Part shown: in pieces, positions 26,912 to 35,746 of the stretch
Layout of the letters: every line of letters starts with the position of its first letter
Position numbering within the stretch: position 1 is the first letter of the stretch
DNA from: Geotoga petraea
Lineage (GTDB): Bacteria; Thermotogota; Thermotogae; Petrotogales; Petrotogaceae
Assembly (NCBI RefSeq): GCF_900102615.1
Contig: NZ_FMYV01000002.1
Coordinates: 248,001 to 312,000, forward strand
DNA: 64,000 nucleotides
Reading direction: 5' to 3'
The notes under the pieces: generated by a model
The model's database searches: none
What the model was told of the DNA's origin: nothing
What the model saw: only the letters and a program-made list of their open reading frames with translations
Translations under genes and position numbers: made by a program

Positions 26912-27949
26912 TTATTTATCCAACTGTGGTTGAACGTAGTGGTTCCAGAATACTTTTATTACAAGTGCTGATGGGGCAGCAATTAGAGAGCCTATGAATC
27001 CAAAAGCTGCTCCGAATATGAGTATGGATAATATTACCCCAACTGGATTTATTCTTGCCCTTCCCTTCATTATATTTAGGAAAAACACGAAAGCTGCTCC
27101 ATGTAATATTGACATTATAATCAGAAGTATTAGCATTTTTACAAGCCCGCTGGAGATCCCAACAATTATTAATGGAATGAATTCAAAAACCACACCGACA
27201 ATAGGAATGAAGTTGGTTATTCCTGCCCAGAAACTAAGCAAGAGTGAATATCTAATGTCAAGAAAATTCAATGCTATAAAGGCCCCAACACCGACGAATA
27301 ATGATGCAAAAATTGTAGAAATAACAAAATTATTCAAATTTATATGCAAGTCTTTCAAGAAATTAACTGCTATTTTTCTGGTGTTTCTGGGATAGATTTT
27401 GTGTATGTTTGTTTTAAAAGAGTCAAAATAAAAACTTAGATATATTGTTATTAATATATGAAAAAATACAAAGGACCCTAATTTTTGGCCAATATTTGGC
27501 AATTCCACAATCCACTGGTTGAAAAACTCTATTATCTTTGGTTGTAAAGATGCCAAATACTCTGAGAAGTTCTTCTCTATTTCTGGAAATACGTTGCTTT
27601 CCGTTCCCAAAATTCCAGATGATCCTTCAAAAAGTGATTCCCATGTTCTGTTTTCAAAGAAGTTGTTTATAAATATTACAAAATTTCTGACTTCACCAAA
27701 AACCATTGGTACTAAGAAAAACATTAAGAAAGCTAACCCTGTAAATATTATTATTAACGAAAGAGATATAGATAGATTTTGTGGAATTTTAAATAGTTTA
27801 ATCAGATTTTTAGAGAAGAGTTGCACTACAAGCACCATTCCAATTGAAAAAACAATTGTTGAAAAGACACTCATGGAAAATACTCCCACTAAAAAAAATA
27901 AACTTATATAGACTATTGAAAAAATACCAGCTATAATCCTTTTATCCAC
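26912..27949 (-). CDS. AI-2E/PerM family transporter
   Basis: 345 residues from a GTG at 27949 placed 8 bases after AGAGG; an earlier GTG at 27958 overlaps that site. About eight membrane segments and a central extracytoplasmic region (about 115-155). The C-terminal half has FWAGITNFIPIVGVVFEFIP and a Gly/Ala-rich last helix (FGAAFGFIGSLIAAPSAL), typical of the family that includes the AI-2 exporter TqsA and Na+/H+ exchangers. Substrate unknown. Convergent with yihY. Confidence 0.9.
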   Translation of the reverse strand: MDKRIIAGIFSIVYISLFFLVGVFSMSVFSTIVFSIGMVLVVQLFSKNLIKLFKIPQNLSISLSLIIIFTGLAFLMFFLVPMVFGEVRNFVIFINNFFENRTWESLFEGSSGILGTESNVFPEIEKNFSEYLASLQPKIIEFFNQWIVELPNIGQKLGSFVFFHILITIYLSFYFDSFKTNIHKIYPRNTRKIAVNFLKDLHINLNNFVISTIFASLFVGVGAFIALNFLDIRYSLLLSFWAGITNFIPIVGVVFEFIPLIIVGISSGLVKMLILLIIMSILHGAAFVFFLNIMKGRARINPVGVILSILIFGAAFGFIGSLIAAPSALVIKVFWNHYVQPQLDK

Positions 27950-27958
27950 AAAAAACAC

Positions 27959-28203
27959 CTCTTGCCAAAAATTTTACTTCTTTTTATTATTATACCATTG
28001 CTATATATATAGTAACTAAAAATTGTATGATAAATATTGTATAATTTTAATAAGTTTTTAAAAAAGATAATCTTGGATGAAGAGATTTGGTTTTATTTTC
28101 TCATTATTTTCTTAATTTTTTTGTAAAGTTTGATTGTTATACTGAGATTGTTAATAATTGAACAATTAAATATTTTCCCTAAGATGAAGGAATTTTTCTG
28201 ACA
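27959..28203. other. AT-rich spacer upstream of the hydrogenase-maturation leader
   Basis: No gene of credible length on either strand. It holds the promoter for the minus-strand exporter and a likely extended -10 for the plus strand (see next entry). A six-codon frame at 28183-28200 is too short to call. Confidence 0.5.
28135..28143 (+). promoter_or_regulatory. Possible extended -10 promoter for the hyd operon
   Basis: TGTTATACT: an extended -10 (TG-n-TATACT) with no good -35 at standard spacing; TTGTAA occurs 11 bases upstream. A start near 28150 would give a leader of about 160 bases. Confidence 0.4.
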
Positions 28204-28305
28204 TCAAAGGAAGACGAAAATGAACGGAATCATCTCGTGCTTATTAGTACGTGATTTGATATATTGTTTCCTCTTCCTTTGAGAATTTTATAACAAGGAG
28301 GAGGA
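28204..28305 (+). promoter_or_regulatory. Structured leader RNA with alternative pairings before the hyd operon
   Basis: Segment A (TCAAAGGAAG, 28204-28213) is perfectly complementary to segment B (CTTCCTTTGA, 28273-28282). The overlapping segment TCCTCTTCCTT (28269-28279) is also complementary, with one G-U pair, to the operon's ribosome site AAGGAGGAGGA (28295-28305). The two 10-11-bp helices cannot form together. Inside the A:B helix are two further stems (28228-28232 with 28252-28256; 28236-28240 with 28247-28251, loop of six). This is the layout of a translational on/off switch. I match it to no known riboswitch class. Confidence 0.6.
28220..28282 (+). CDS. Possible 20-residue leader ORF inside the hyd leader
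   Basis: ATG at 28220 with AAAGGAAG 6 bases upstream, ending at TGA 28280-28282. The peptide starts MNGIISCLLV and ends in FLFL; hydrophobic with two Cys and one Tyr. Its ribosome site is segment A and its stop lies in segment B of the alternative RNA structure, so its translation would directly influence pairing. It may be coincidental. Confidence 0.35.
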   Translation: MNGIISCLLVRDLIYCFLFL

Positions 28306-28312
28306 TTTTTTT

Positions 28313-28561
28313 ATGGATGTTAAGACGGCTATGATTTCCATTGCAATTACAGATAGAGAAAATGCCTATAGTAAAGTTAATGAAGTGCTTCATTTAAATG
28401 CTGAAAATATTAATTTGAGGGTAGGCTATCCAATGAAAGAAGATAATGTTGCTATTATTTTTGTTGTTTTTAAGGGAACTACAGACCAAATTGGTTCTTT
28501 AAATGGAAAGTTAGGTCAGATAAACGGAGTTAAGGTTAAATCACATACTTTAAAATATTAG
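28313..28561 (+). CDS. TM1266-family putative iron-only hydrogenase regulator
   Basis: 82 residues, an ACT-like fold protein. It reads MDVKTAMISIAITDRE, continues through EVLHLNAENINLRVGYP and ends with GVKVKSHTL, as in the small TM1266 proteins encoded with hydrogenase maturases. Thought to be a regulator or sensor, but its ligand is not established. Ribosome site AAGGAGGAGG at 8-base spacing, which the leader can sequester. 10 bases before hydG. Confidence 0.85.
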   Translation: MDVKTAMISIAITDRENAYSKVNEVLHLNAENINLRVGYPMKEDNVAIIFVVFKGTTDQIGSLNGKLGQINGVKVKSHTLKY

Positions 28562-28571
28562 AGGTGGTATT

Positions 28572-29984
28572 ATGTTTTATTTAAAAGACAACAACACTAA
28601 GACTTTTATAGATGAAGAAAAAATCAAGAACTTACTGGAAAAAGCTAAAAATCCAGAAAAAGAAAGAGTAGAAGAAATAATAAACAAATCTTTGAACAAA
28701 AATAGATTAGATTTAGAAGAGATGGCTGTTCTTTTAAACTGTGAAGAAGAAGAATTAGTCAAAAAGATTTTTGAAGGGGCAAAAACACTAAAACAAAAAA
28801 TTTATGGAAATAGAATTGTTCTTTTTGCACCTTTGTATATTGGTAATGAATGTATTAATAATTGTGAATATTGTGGTTTTAGAATCAGCAATAAAGAAAT
28901 TTTTCGAAATTCTTTGAGTTTAGAACAAGTGAAAAATGAAACAACTTCTTTAGTAAATAGCGGACACAAAAGGTTGATCCTTGTTTATGGGGAACATCCT
29001 CAATATGATGCGGATTTTATTGCTGATACGGTGAAAGAAGTTTATTCTGTTAAGAGTGGAAAAGGTAATATAAGAAGAGTTAATATAAATGCCGCACCAC
29101 AGACTGTTGAAGATTTTAAGAAAATAAAAGATGTTGGCATTGGTACTTACCAAGTTTTTCAAGAAACATATCACCAAGAGACTTATAAAAAGGTTCACCC
29201 AAGTGGCCCTAAATCCAGCTATAGATGGAGACTCTATTCTTTAGATAGAGCTTTTAAAGCTGGCATAGATGATGTTGGAATAGGTGCATTGTTCGGATTG
29301 TACGACTGGAAGTTTGAAATGATGGGACTATTATCTCATACTATACATTTTGAAGAAAGATTCAATGTTGGGCCTCATACTATTTCTTTTCCAAGAATAG
29401 AGCCCGCTTTGAACACGCCAATATCCGAACAACCACCACATTTAGTTGATGATTACACTTTTAAAAAACTCGTCGCTATTTTGAGGCTGGCCGTTCCTTA
29501 TACAGGGTTAATTTTAACAGCAAGGGAATCACTTGAAATTAGAAACGAATTAATGCAGTTTGGGGTATCACAAATTGATGCAGGTTCAAATATAGGGGTA
29601 GGAGCTTATTCAACCAATGATAAAGAAGCTTATAAAAAATCGCAATTTGTACTTGGAGATCAAAGAACTTTAGATGATGTAATAAGACAGCTAACTGATG
29701 AAGATTACCTTCCTTCTTTTTGTACTGGTTGTTATAGACTTGGAAGAACTGGTGAGCACTTTATGGAATTTGCCATTCCTGGATTTGTAAAGAGATTTTG
29801 TACTCCAAATGCTGTAAGTACTCTCATGGAATACGCAGTTGATTATGCTTCTGAAGAAACTAAGGCATCTTGTTTGAGAGTTATAGGCAAAGAAATCAAA
29901 AATATAAAAGACGAAAAGATGAAAGATGCATTAAAGGCAAATATAGATAGAATCAAAACTGGCGAAAGAGATTTATACTTTTAG
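28572..29984 (+). CDS. hydG: [FeFe]-hydrogenase maturase HydG (tyrosine lyase)
   Basis: 470 residues, full length. Radical SAM enzyme that cleaves tyrosine to give CO and cyanide for the H-cluster. The radical SAM cysteines are C-x3-C-x2-C (Cys94, 98, 101). The C-terminal auxiliary cluster has Cys384, Cys387 and Cys410 (C-x2-C-x22-C), which is specific to HydG over the thiamine enzyme ThiH. Followed by hydE after 9 bases. No hydrogenase structural gene is in the window. Confidence 0.96.
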   Translation: MFYLKDNNTKTFIDEEKIKNLLEKAKNPEKERVEEIINKSLNKNRLDLEEMAVLLNCEEEELVKKIFEGAKTLKQKIYGNRIVLFAPLYIGNECINNCEYCGFRISNKEIFRNSLSLEQVKNETTSLVNSGHKRLILVYGEHPQYDADFIADTVKEVYSVKSGKGNIRRVNINAAPQTVEDFKKIKDVGIGTYQVFQETYHQETYKKVHPSGPKSSYRWRLYSLDRAFKAGIDDVGIGALFGLYDWKFEMMGLLSHTIHFEERFNVGPHTISFPRIEPALNTPISEQPPHLVDDYTFKKLVAILRLAVPYTGLILTARESLEIRNELMQFGVSQIDAGSNIGVGAYSTNDKEAYKKSQFVLGDQRTLDDVIRQLTDEDYLPSFCTGCYRLGRTGEHFMEFAIPGFVKRFCTPNAVSTLMEYAVDYASEETKASCLRVIGKEIKNIKDEKMKDALKANIDRIKTGERDLYF

Positions 29985-29993
29985 AGGTGCTTT

Positions 29994-31049
29994 ATGTTTG
30001 AATCAATTTACAACAAATTAAATACTAAAGGTAAAAAACTTTTGGATTATTTTACTGAAAACAAAACTCTTAACAAAGAATTTATTCTCTATATTTTAGG
30101 GTTAGAAAAAGATGATCCGCAAAGAAATTTGCTTTATAAAGCTTCTTCTATAGTAAAAGAAAACTTTACTGCTAATTATGTTTCTATAAAAGGATTAATA
30201 GAGTTCAGCAATTACTGTTCAAAAAACTGTTATTACTGTGGAATTAGAAGAGATAATAAAACCCTAAAAAGATATAGAATGACAGAAGAAGACATATTAG
30301 AAGCAGTTGAGAAAGTGAAAAAATTGGGGTTAGATACAATAATTCTTCAGAGTGGAGAAGATTATTTTTACGATGATGATAAGATCATAGCACTTATAAA
30401 AAAAATAAAAAAATTAACCAAATTACCAATTTCTATTTCTATTGGAGAAAGAGATTTTGAATCTTATTTCAAATATAAAAAAGCAGGGGCGATAAGAACA
30501 CTTTTAAAACACGAAACAGTTAACAGAGAACTTTTTGAAAAAGTAAATCCAGATAAAAAATATGAAAAAAGATTGGGCCTCTTGAAATACGCCAATTCAA
30601 TTGGGTATGTTACTGGTTCTGGTTTTATTATCGGATTGCCCGGGCAAACCAATTCAGACATTGCAGATGATCTGCTTTTTATAAGAGATGAAAAGGTTAT
30701 TATGATTGGGATAGGACCACTAATTGCTTCTAAGAACACTCCCTATGAAAATATGGAAAATGGCTCTATAACAAAGACATTGAACGCCTGCTGTGCCGCG
30801 AGATTTGTTGTTCCTAATTCGCAAATGCCAGTTACAACCGCTTTGGGAACTCTTGATATAAAAACACACTACGATGCATTAGAATATTTTTGCAATGTTG
30901 TTATGGTAAACATAACTCCAGATAAATTTAGAAAGAATTACAACATATACGACAACAAGGCCAAAATAGATTTTTTTGAAACCATAGACGAACTTGAAAA
31001 GAGGGAAATAAAGATTTGTCCTATAACTACAAAAGCTTTGGGAAGGTGA
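29994..31049 (+). CDS. hydE: [FeFe]-hydrogenase maturase HydE (radical SAM)
   Basis: 351 residues. Radical SAM motif NYCSKNCYYCGIRR with Cys75, 79, 82. Other blocks include LQSGEDYFYDD, GSGFIIGLPGQT and IGIGPLIASKNTPY, as in HydE. It acts on the HydG product on the way to the dithiolate-bridged diiron unit. It is 4 bases upstream of hydF; start ATG with AGAGGTGC. Confidence 0.95.
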   Translation: MFESIYNKLNTKGKKLLDYFTENKTLNKEFILYILGLEKDDPQRNLLYKASSIVKENFTANYVSIKGLIEFSNYCSKNCYYCGIRRDNKTLKRYRMTEEDILEAVEKVKKLGLDTIILQSGEDYFYDDDKIIALIKKIKKLTKLPISISIGERDFESYFKYKKAGAIRTLLKHETVNRELFEKVNPDKKYEKRLGLLKYANSIGYVTGSGFIIGLPGQTNSDIADDLLFIRDEKVIMIGIGPLIASKNTPYENMENGSITKTLNACCAARFVVPNSQMPVTTALGTLDIKTHYDALEYFCNVVMVNITPDKFRKNYNIYDNKAKIDFFETIDELEKREIKICPITTKALGR

Positions 31050-31053
31050 AAAA

Positions 31054-32217
31054 ATGTCATTAGGCGGATATAGATTAAACATAATTATAACCGGGAAGAG
31101 AAATGTTGGAAAATCTTCTTTAATCAACGCCCTTTTAAAACAAGATATAGCTCTTGTTTCTGATACACCAGGAACCACAACAGATCCTGTTTATAAGACT
31201 ATGGAATTACAACCAATTGGTCCAGTTACCCTAATCGATACTCCGGGAATAGATGATGTAGGGTATATTGGAGAAAAAAGAGTGAAGAGGGCTGAAAGGG
31301 CTTTTATGAAAGGAGATATCGGCCTTTTAGTTATAGATAAGAATTTAGACGACTTTGACTACAAGATTATTAATACTTTTAAGAAACACAAGATTCCTTA
31401 TTTAATAGTTTTAAATAAAATAGATGTAGCTAATATAGAAATAGATGAAGAAAATTTAGTCAAGGTTTCAGCTAAAAATGGTGAAGGAATAGAAAATTTA
31501 AAACAAAAAATAACAGAAATAAAACCAGAAGAAAAAGAAGTTCCTTTGATTCCAGAATTCATTCAAGAAAACGACATAGTAGTTTTGGTTATACCTGTTG
31601 ATACTGGAGCCCCAAAAGGAAGATTAATAATGCCACAGGTTACAGCTATAAGAGAAATTTTGGATAGAAAGGCCTTCCCAATTCAAACTTCTGTTGAAGG
31701 AATACCTGAAGTTTTATCTAATCTAAAAGGAAAACCGAAACTTGTTATAACAGATTCTCAAGCTGTTAAAGAAGTTAATAAAAAAGTTCCAGAAGATATT
31801 AATCTGACTACTTTTTCTATTTTAGAAGCAAGACATAAAGGTGATTTAAGTATTTTGTCAAAAGATATTGATATCATTGAAAAACTGGAAAATGGTGATA
31901 GAGTTTTGATAATGGAAGGCTGTTCACATAGACCTTTAGCAGAAGATATAGGAAGAGTTAAAATACCAAAATGGTTAAAAAAATACACCAATAAAAAGCT
32001 TATATTTGATTTTATTGCAGGTAAAGAATTCCCGGATGAAAAAGATACTCAAGACACCAAGATAATAATTCATTGTGGAGGTTGTACACTGACAAGAACT
32101 ATGATGATGAGGAGGTTAGAACATATAAAAAGGCTGAATATTCCTATTTTTAATTATGGTGTTTTAATATCTTATCTTCATGGTGTTTTGGATAGGGTTA
32201 TTTTGGAAGATTTTTAG
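31054..32217 (+). CDS. hydF: [FeFe]-hydrogenase maturation GTPase HydF
   Basis: 387 residues. N-terminal GTPase domain: TGKRNVGKSS (from 13), DTPGTTTDPVYK, LIDTPGIDDVG and LNKID. A middle dimerisation domain and a C-terminal iron-sulfur domain follow, with Cys290-x-His292 (MEGCSHRP) and IIHCGGCTLTR (Cys341, Cys344). It is the scaffold that carries the diiron precursor to the hydrogenase. Last gene of the maturation operon. Confidence 0.96.
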   Translation: MSLGGYRLNIIITGKRNVGKSSLINALLKQDIALVSDTPGTTTDPVYKTMELQPIGPVTLIDTPGIDDVGYIGEKRVKRAERAFMKGDIGLLVIDKNLDDFDYKIINTFKKHKIPYLIVLNKIDVANIEIDEENLVKVSAKNGEGIENLKQKITEIKPEEKEVPLIPEFIQENDIVVLVIPVDTGAPKGRLIMPQVTAIREILDRKAFPIQTSVEGIPEVLSNLKGKPKLVITDSQAVKEVNKKVPEDINLTTFSILEARHKGDLSILSKDIDIIEKLENGDRVLIMEGCSHRPLAEDIGRVKIPKWLKKYTNKKLIFDFIAGKEFPDEKDTQDTKIIIHCGGCTLTRTMMMRRLEHIKRLNIPIFNYGVLISYLHGVLDRVILEDF

Positions 32218-32241
32218 TTTTCCCTTTTTTGATTGTTAATA

Positions 32242-32250
32242 TGGTATAAT
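32242..32250 (+). promoter_or_regulatory. Extended -10 promoter for the secreted protein gene
   Basis: TGGTATAAT at 32242-32250, a TG-n-TATAAT extended -10, 42 bases before the next start codon. No terminator was found after hydF, so readthrough is also possible. Confidence 0.5.
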
Positions 32251-32291
32251 TTTATTAATAATATCTTAATAATCAGAAAGGGGTTTTTATT

Positions 32292-34004
32292 ATGTATAGA
32301 AAAGTTACCTTTATCGTCTTTTTAGTTCTAAGTATTATAACATTTTCAATTACTTTTGAAGAATATGAAAAACAAACTAATTACGAATATACTGGAAACT
32401 TTTTTGACGGGACAAATATTCTGGTAACACATGTCTTAGAAAATAAATTATACGATATTATAGGTTGGGATACTTCTGATTTAGATAATATAAACCAGAT
32501 TTATGAGGGCGAAAGTTTTTTTGATTACAGCGTGTCTAAAGATGGCCTTAAGTTTACCGGTATTAATAAAAATGGGATGGTAATTGTTTATAATTCTGAA
32601 AATGATTTGAACTATATTATTTTAAAAAAAGCAGCCAATGTTTATTTTCACCCCAATGGAGATATGATAATAGTAAAGGTTATCAAAGATGGTAAATCAG
32701 AGTTTTATTTTGTAGATTATAAAAACAACGAAGATAGATTAGTTTTGAAATATTCTGAAAATAACAAGCCTTTTTCTTCTAAAGCAAAAATGCACATTTT
32801 TAATGATTATTTTATTATATCTGACTATAAGGGGCAAGAAAATGGTAACAAATATGATGATAATTATATAAGATACTTTTCAGATCCACAAAATAATTAT
32901 CTATATTTTAAATCTCTTTCGGATGAATATATTTTCGACATAGATGAGAAATGGGTTTATCACCATAATAATTTTGTGGATGCAGTCAATACAGTGCTAA
33001 TAAACCTACAAGATAAAACTTTTACAAAAATAGCTTTGGGAAATATCGGTTCTTTTTTATCTACAAATATTGCTTATATAGACTCAAAAAAAGCTTCAAG
33101 AGTCAAAAAATATTTTGCCCTTAAACACCAGTTGGAAGAAGTATATACTGGAGAGTATTTTTTATACAATGATCGATTTGTTTTAGTCAACCCAATAGAT
33201 ATTCCTGATCAGGTTAACGTCCATGGATATGACAGTAAAAACAATAAACACATTTATTTATCTCAAGGTAATATTTTGCAAGTAGATAGCTATGATAATA
33301 ACCCTTATAAACAGATGGATACTTATTTCAACAACTTAGAACTTTTGAATATTGGTTTTGACAATGTTATTGAAGATATTGTAGAAACAATGAATATAGC
33401 CGGAATGGAATTTTTAGCTTATAACGAAGATAGATTTTTCGGAGATAGTTTGAACACATCCTATTACAATAAAACCAATTTGATTTTAGAAGAGGTGAAA
33501 ACTCTTTTAAATAAATCAGAAACAACTAAATTTGACATGAACTTTGTTTATAAAAAAATAGTGCAATACTCTTTGTTGGCTAACTACACAAAAAATTATG
33601 GCGAAGCTGAAAAAGCAGTAGTTTTTTTAAAAAACTTAAAAACTGATTATCCTAATATTGTTAATTGGAATAAATTGTTTAAAAATTTAGTGCTTATTGA
33701 AGCTCTAACTATATCAAATAAAACTGGTACAAAAGAAGCTTACTATCATATTTTAGATCAAGACGGTTTCCTATATAATGAAGAAAATGAACTTGATACT
33801 TATATGGAAGAATACCCAGAAATTTTTACAAACTTATTGAAAGACAAAAAGAAATTGTCATATTTTTCTGGAATACCAGAAGACAAACTTTCAAGTTTTG
33901 AAAATTCTTACAAAGCAGGAGAAGCATTAGAAAATAAAGAGGATATATACAAATTCGATGATTTTTTAAAGAATAATAAGAAAAATATCAACGATCTTAT
34001 GTGA
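32292..34004 (+). CDS. Secreted protein of unknown function, propeller-like N-half
   Basis: 570 residues with a signal peptide at 1-20 (VTFIVFLVLSIITFSIT). No lipobox Cys. Residues about 25-320 are rich in short beta strands with repeated aromatic/Asp/Gly turns, as in irregular beta-propellers. Residues about 340-570 are mainly helical and charged. I do not recognise the family. It follows the hydrogenase-maturation operon but has its own promoter-like box and a terminator. A periplasmic or outer-sheath location is inferred. Confidence 0.7.
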   Translation: MYRKVTFIVFLVLSIITFSITFEEYEKQTNYEYTGNFFDGTNILVTHVLENKLYDIIGWDTSDLDNINQIYEGESFFDYSVSKDGLKFTGINKNGMVIVYNSENDLNYIILKKAANVYFHPNGDMIIVKVIKDGKSEFYFVDYKNNEDRLVLKYSENNKPFSSKAKMHIFNDYFIISDYKGQENGNKYDDNYIRYFSDPQNNYLYFKSLSDEYIFDIDEKWVYHHNNFVDAVNTVLINLQDKTFTKIALGNIGSFLSTNIAYIDSKKASRVKKYFALKHQLEEVYTGEYFLYNDRFVLVNPIDIPDQVNVHGYDSKNNKHIYLSQGNILQVDSYDNNPYKQMDTYFNNLELLNIGFDNVIEDIVETMNIAGMEFLAYNEDRFFGDSLNTSYYNKTNLILEEVKTLLNKSETTKFDMNFVYKKIVQYSLLANYTKNYGEAEKAVVFLKNLKTDYPNIVNWNKLFKNLVLIEALTISNKTGTKEAYYHILDQDGFLYNEENELDTYMEEYPEIFTNLLKDKKKLSYFSGIPEDKLSSFENSYKAGEALENKEDIYKFDDFLKNNKKNINDLM

Positions 34005-34005
34005 A

Positions 34006-34036
34006 AAAGAGGTGATTTAAATCACCTCTTTTTTTG
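34006..34036 (+). terminator. Intrinsic terminator
   Basis: 13-bp perfect inverted repeat, AAAGAGGTGATTT (34006-34018) and AAATCACCTCTTT (34019-34031), followed by T residues, immediately after the stop of the secreted protein gene. Confidence 0.85.
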
Positions 34037-34086
34037 TGAATAATTTTTGCTAACCGTTTAAATTTAAAATTTATTTGTAGACTTCA

Positions 34087-34545
34087 TTAACTATTATCTT
34101 CTTCAAAAGTTTCTATGTTTTCTATGAAGTTTAAATAGTCAGGTGATATTAGATCTTTAGCTTTAAGCATATTTTCTATATAGAACTTTGGAGGTTTCAG
34201 ATTATTATCTATCCATTCTGGTTGAGCTATATAAACAATAGCTTGAACAACTCCCCCATCAGTTTCTACATCGATCCTATATTTGCTATATTGAGTTGGA
34301 AATCCCTCTTTTTTATCTATTTCTTTCATTTCACCATCATCTAATTCATAGAGAATTCCCTCTATAACATCTTCACCGTTTCCAGTTTGTTCTATATTGG
34401 CAAAAGAATAATTTTCATCTTTTGCTTTTTTGTTGAAAATAATCCTATAACCTCTTATAATTCCTTTCTTCCTTGTAAAAAATTCAACACCTTGTTCCTT
34501 GAAAATATCGGGATTCATGTTGTTCCCGTAAGCAAAATAGTACAT
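34087..34545 (-). CDS. Gamma-glutamylcyclotransferase-like protein
   Basis: 152 residues from the ATG at 34545 (GGGAGGAGAT upstream; the longer frame from 34578 spans that site). N-terminal YYFAYGNNMN is the substrate-binding YGxN loop of the GGCT/AIG2 fold, and IDKKEGFP holds the catalytic Glu. The family releases 5-oxoproline from gamma-glutamyl amines. The specific substrate cannot be told. Convergent with the secreted protein gene, single-gene unit. Confidence 0.85.
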   Translation of the reverse strand: MYYFAYGNNMNPDIFKEQGVEFFTRKKGIIRGYRIIFNKKAKDENYSFANIEQTGNGEDVIEGILYELDDGEMKEIDKKEGFPTQYSKYRIDVETDGGVVQAIVYIAQPEWIDNNLKPPKFYIENMLKAKDLISPDYLNFIENIETFEEDNS

Positions 34546-34709
34546 GTTAATCTCCTCCCAATGAGATATTTTTTTCACTATATATAAATATTATACAATA
34601 ACATTACAAAAAATTAAAGAAATTATTTAAATTTAAACAAATGAATAGTTTGTAATACTTATAAAATTATATATAATATAATAGAGAAAACATTATAGGG
34701 AGGTACAAT

Positions 34710-35588
34710 ATGATTCTAAGAAAAGCTCTAATTGATGACAGAGATGATATAAATAAAATCTCAGAAGTTACTTGGGAAGGTCACGATTATCTAAAAAATA
34801 TATTTGATAAATGGATAAATGAAAAAGATAGTGATTTTTCTGTTTTAGAAAAAGATGGAAAAGTAATAGGTACTATAAAATTAACCTATCTACAAAATAG
34901 AGAGTACTGGTTAGAGGGGCTGAGAATCCACCCAGATTATCAGGGAAGAGGTTATGCAAAATATTTGACAAAAGAATATTTAAAAAAGATAAAAAATCTT
35001 GATTTTGATCTAGTTTCCATGGCTACTTTCTACACCAGCAAAAGTGTTGATATCGTTAAAAAATATGGTTTCTATTTATTAAATTCTTTAAAAATATATC
35101 GAATAAATGAGAAAAAAGAAATAAATGACATTAAAAATTATGAGGTTGTAGAAAATTACAATGATGTTATGTTTATTTTAGATTCAGAACAATTAAAAGT
35201 TAGAAAAGGTTACTTTACTTTTGATTGGACAGCTATAAATGCAAGTGCTGAATTAATAAAAAAATTAGTGGATAGAAAAGAAGTTTACGTGAAAAAAATT
35301 GAAGGAAAGATAGTTTCTCTGATAATTTTAAGTAAAATGTACAACAAAGAAGGAATAATGTCTATATCTTTTATCTGGGGCGAAAATCATTTTGATGAGG
35401 CTTTGGATTTTGCAATAAGTAAATATAATGACGTTTACAGGCCTGGATCCGAATTTTTATATATGTGTGAAGATGATGAACAACTTAGAAATATACTAGT
35501 TAAAAAAGGTTTTGAAGAAGCATCCAAAGAAAAGAATGACTTTGTTATTTACGGTGTTCGTTCTCCAGAAGAAATCAAAAATATATAA
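34710..35588 (+). CDS. GNAT-family N-acetyltransferase, two-domain
   Basis: 292 residues. The first GNAT domain (about 1-130) has the acetyl-CoA loop LRIHPDYQGRGYAKYLTKEY. The second half (about 140-290) has the length and pattern of a diverged second GNAT domain (RPGSEFLYMCEDDEQLRNIL near the end) without a clear CoA loop. Substrate unknown. Ribosome site TAGGGAGG; own promoter region with TATAAT near 34675 and its own terminator. Confidence 0.85.
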   Translation: MILRKALIDDRDDINKISEVTWEGHDYLKNIFDKWINEKDSDFSVLEKDGKVIGTIKLTYLQNREYWLEGLRIHPDYQGRGYAKYLTKEYLKKIKNLDFDLVSMATFYTSKSVDIVKKYGFYLLNSLKIYRINEKKEINDIKNYEVVENYNDVMFILDSEQLKVRKGYFTFDWTAINASAELIKKLVDRKEVYVKKIEGKIVSLIILSKMYNKEGIMSISFIWGENHFDEALDFAISKYNDVYRPGSEFLYMCEDDEQLRNILVKKGFEEASKEKNDFVIYGVRSPEEIKNI

Positions 35589-35589
35589 T

Positions 35590-35620
35590 CTAAATCTGGC
35601 TTTTTAGCCAGATTTTTTAT
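35590..35620 (+). terminator. Intrinsic terminator after the GNAT gene
   Basis: Stem AAATCTGGCT (35590-35599) with AGCCAGATTT (35604-35613), loop TTTT, then a T run. Confidence 0.88.
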
Positions 35621-35660
35621 TTAACTATTGTAAAATGTGTTTAAGCATTTATATTTAATC

Positions 35661-35714
35661 TTAAGAATTATTTAAGAATTTTAAAAGAATTTTTATAGTC
35701 TTATAACTTATAAT
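35661..35714 (+). promoter_or_regulatory. Direct repeats and promoter before the two-component/efflux operon
   Basis: TTAAGAATT at 35661-35669 and 35672-35680, with a weaker copy AAAAGAATT at 35683-35691: an 11-base period on one DNA face, the pattern of OmpR/PhoB-family binding sites. A TATAAT box at 35709-35714 follows, so the repeats cover the -35 position. This suggests positive autoregulation by the regulator encoded next. Confidence 0.55.
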
Positions 35715-35746
35715 ATATTATTGATAAAAGTTTTTGAGGTGATCTT

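Noticed and set aside
28183-28200. Five-residue ORF in the hyd leader
   Set aside because: Too short and without a ribosome site; probably not translated.
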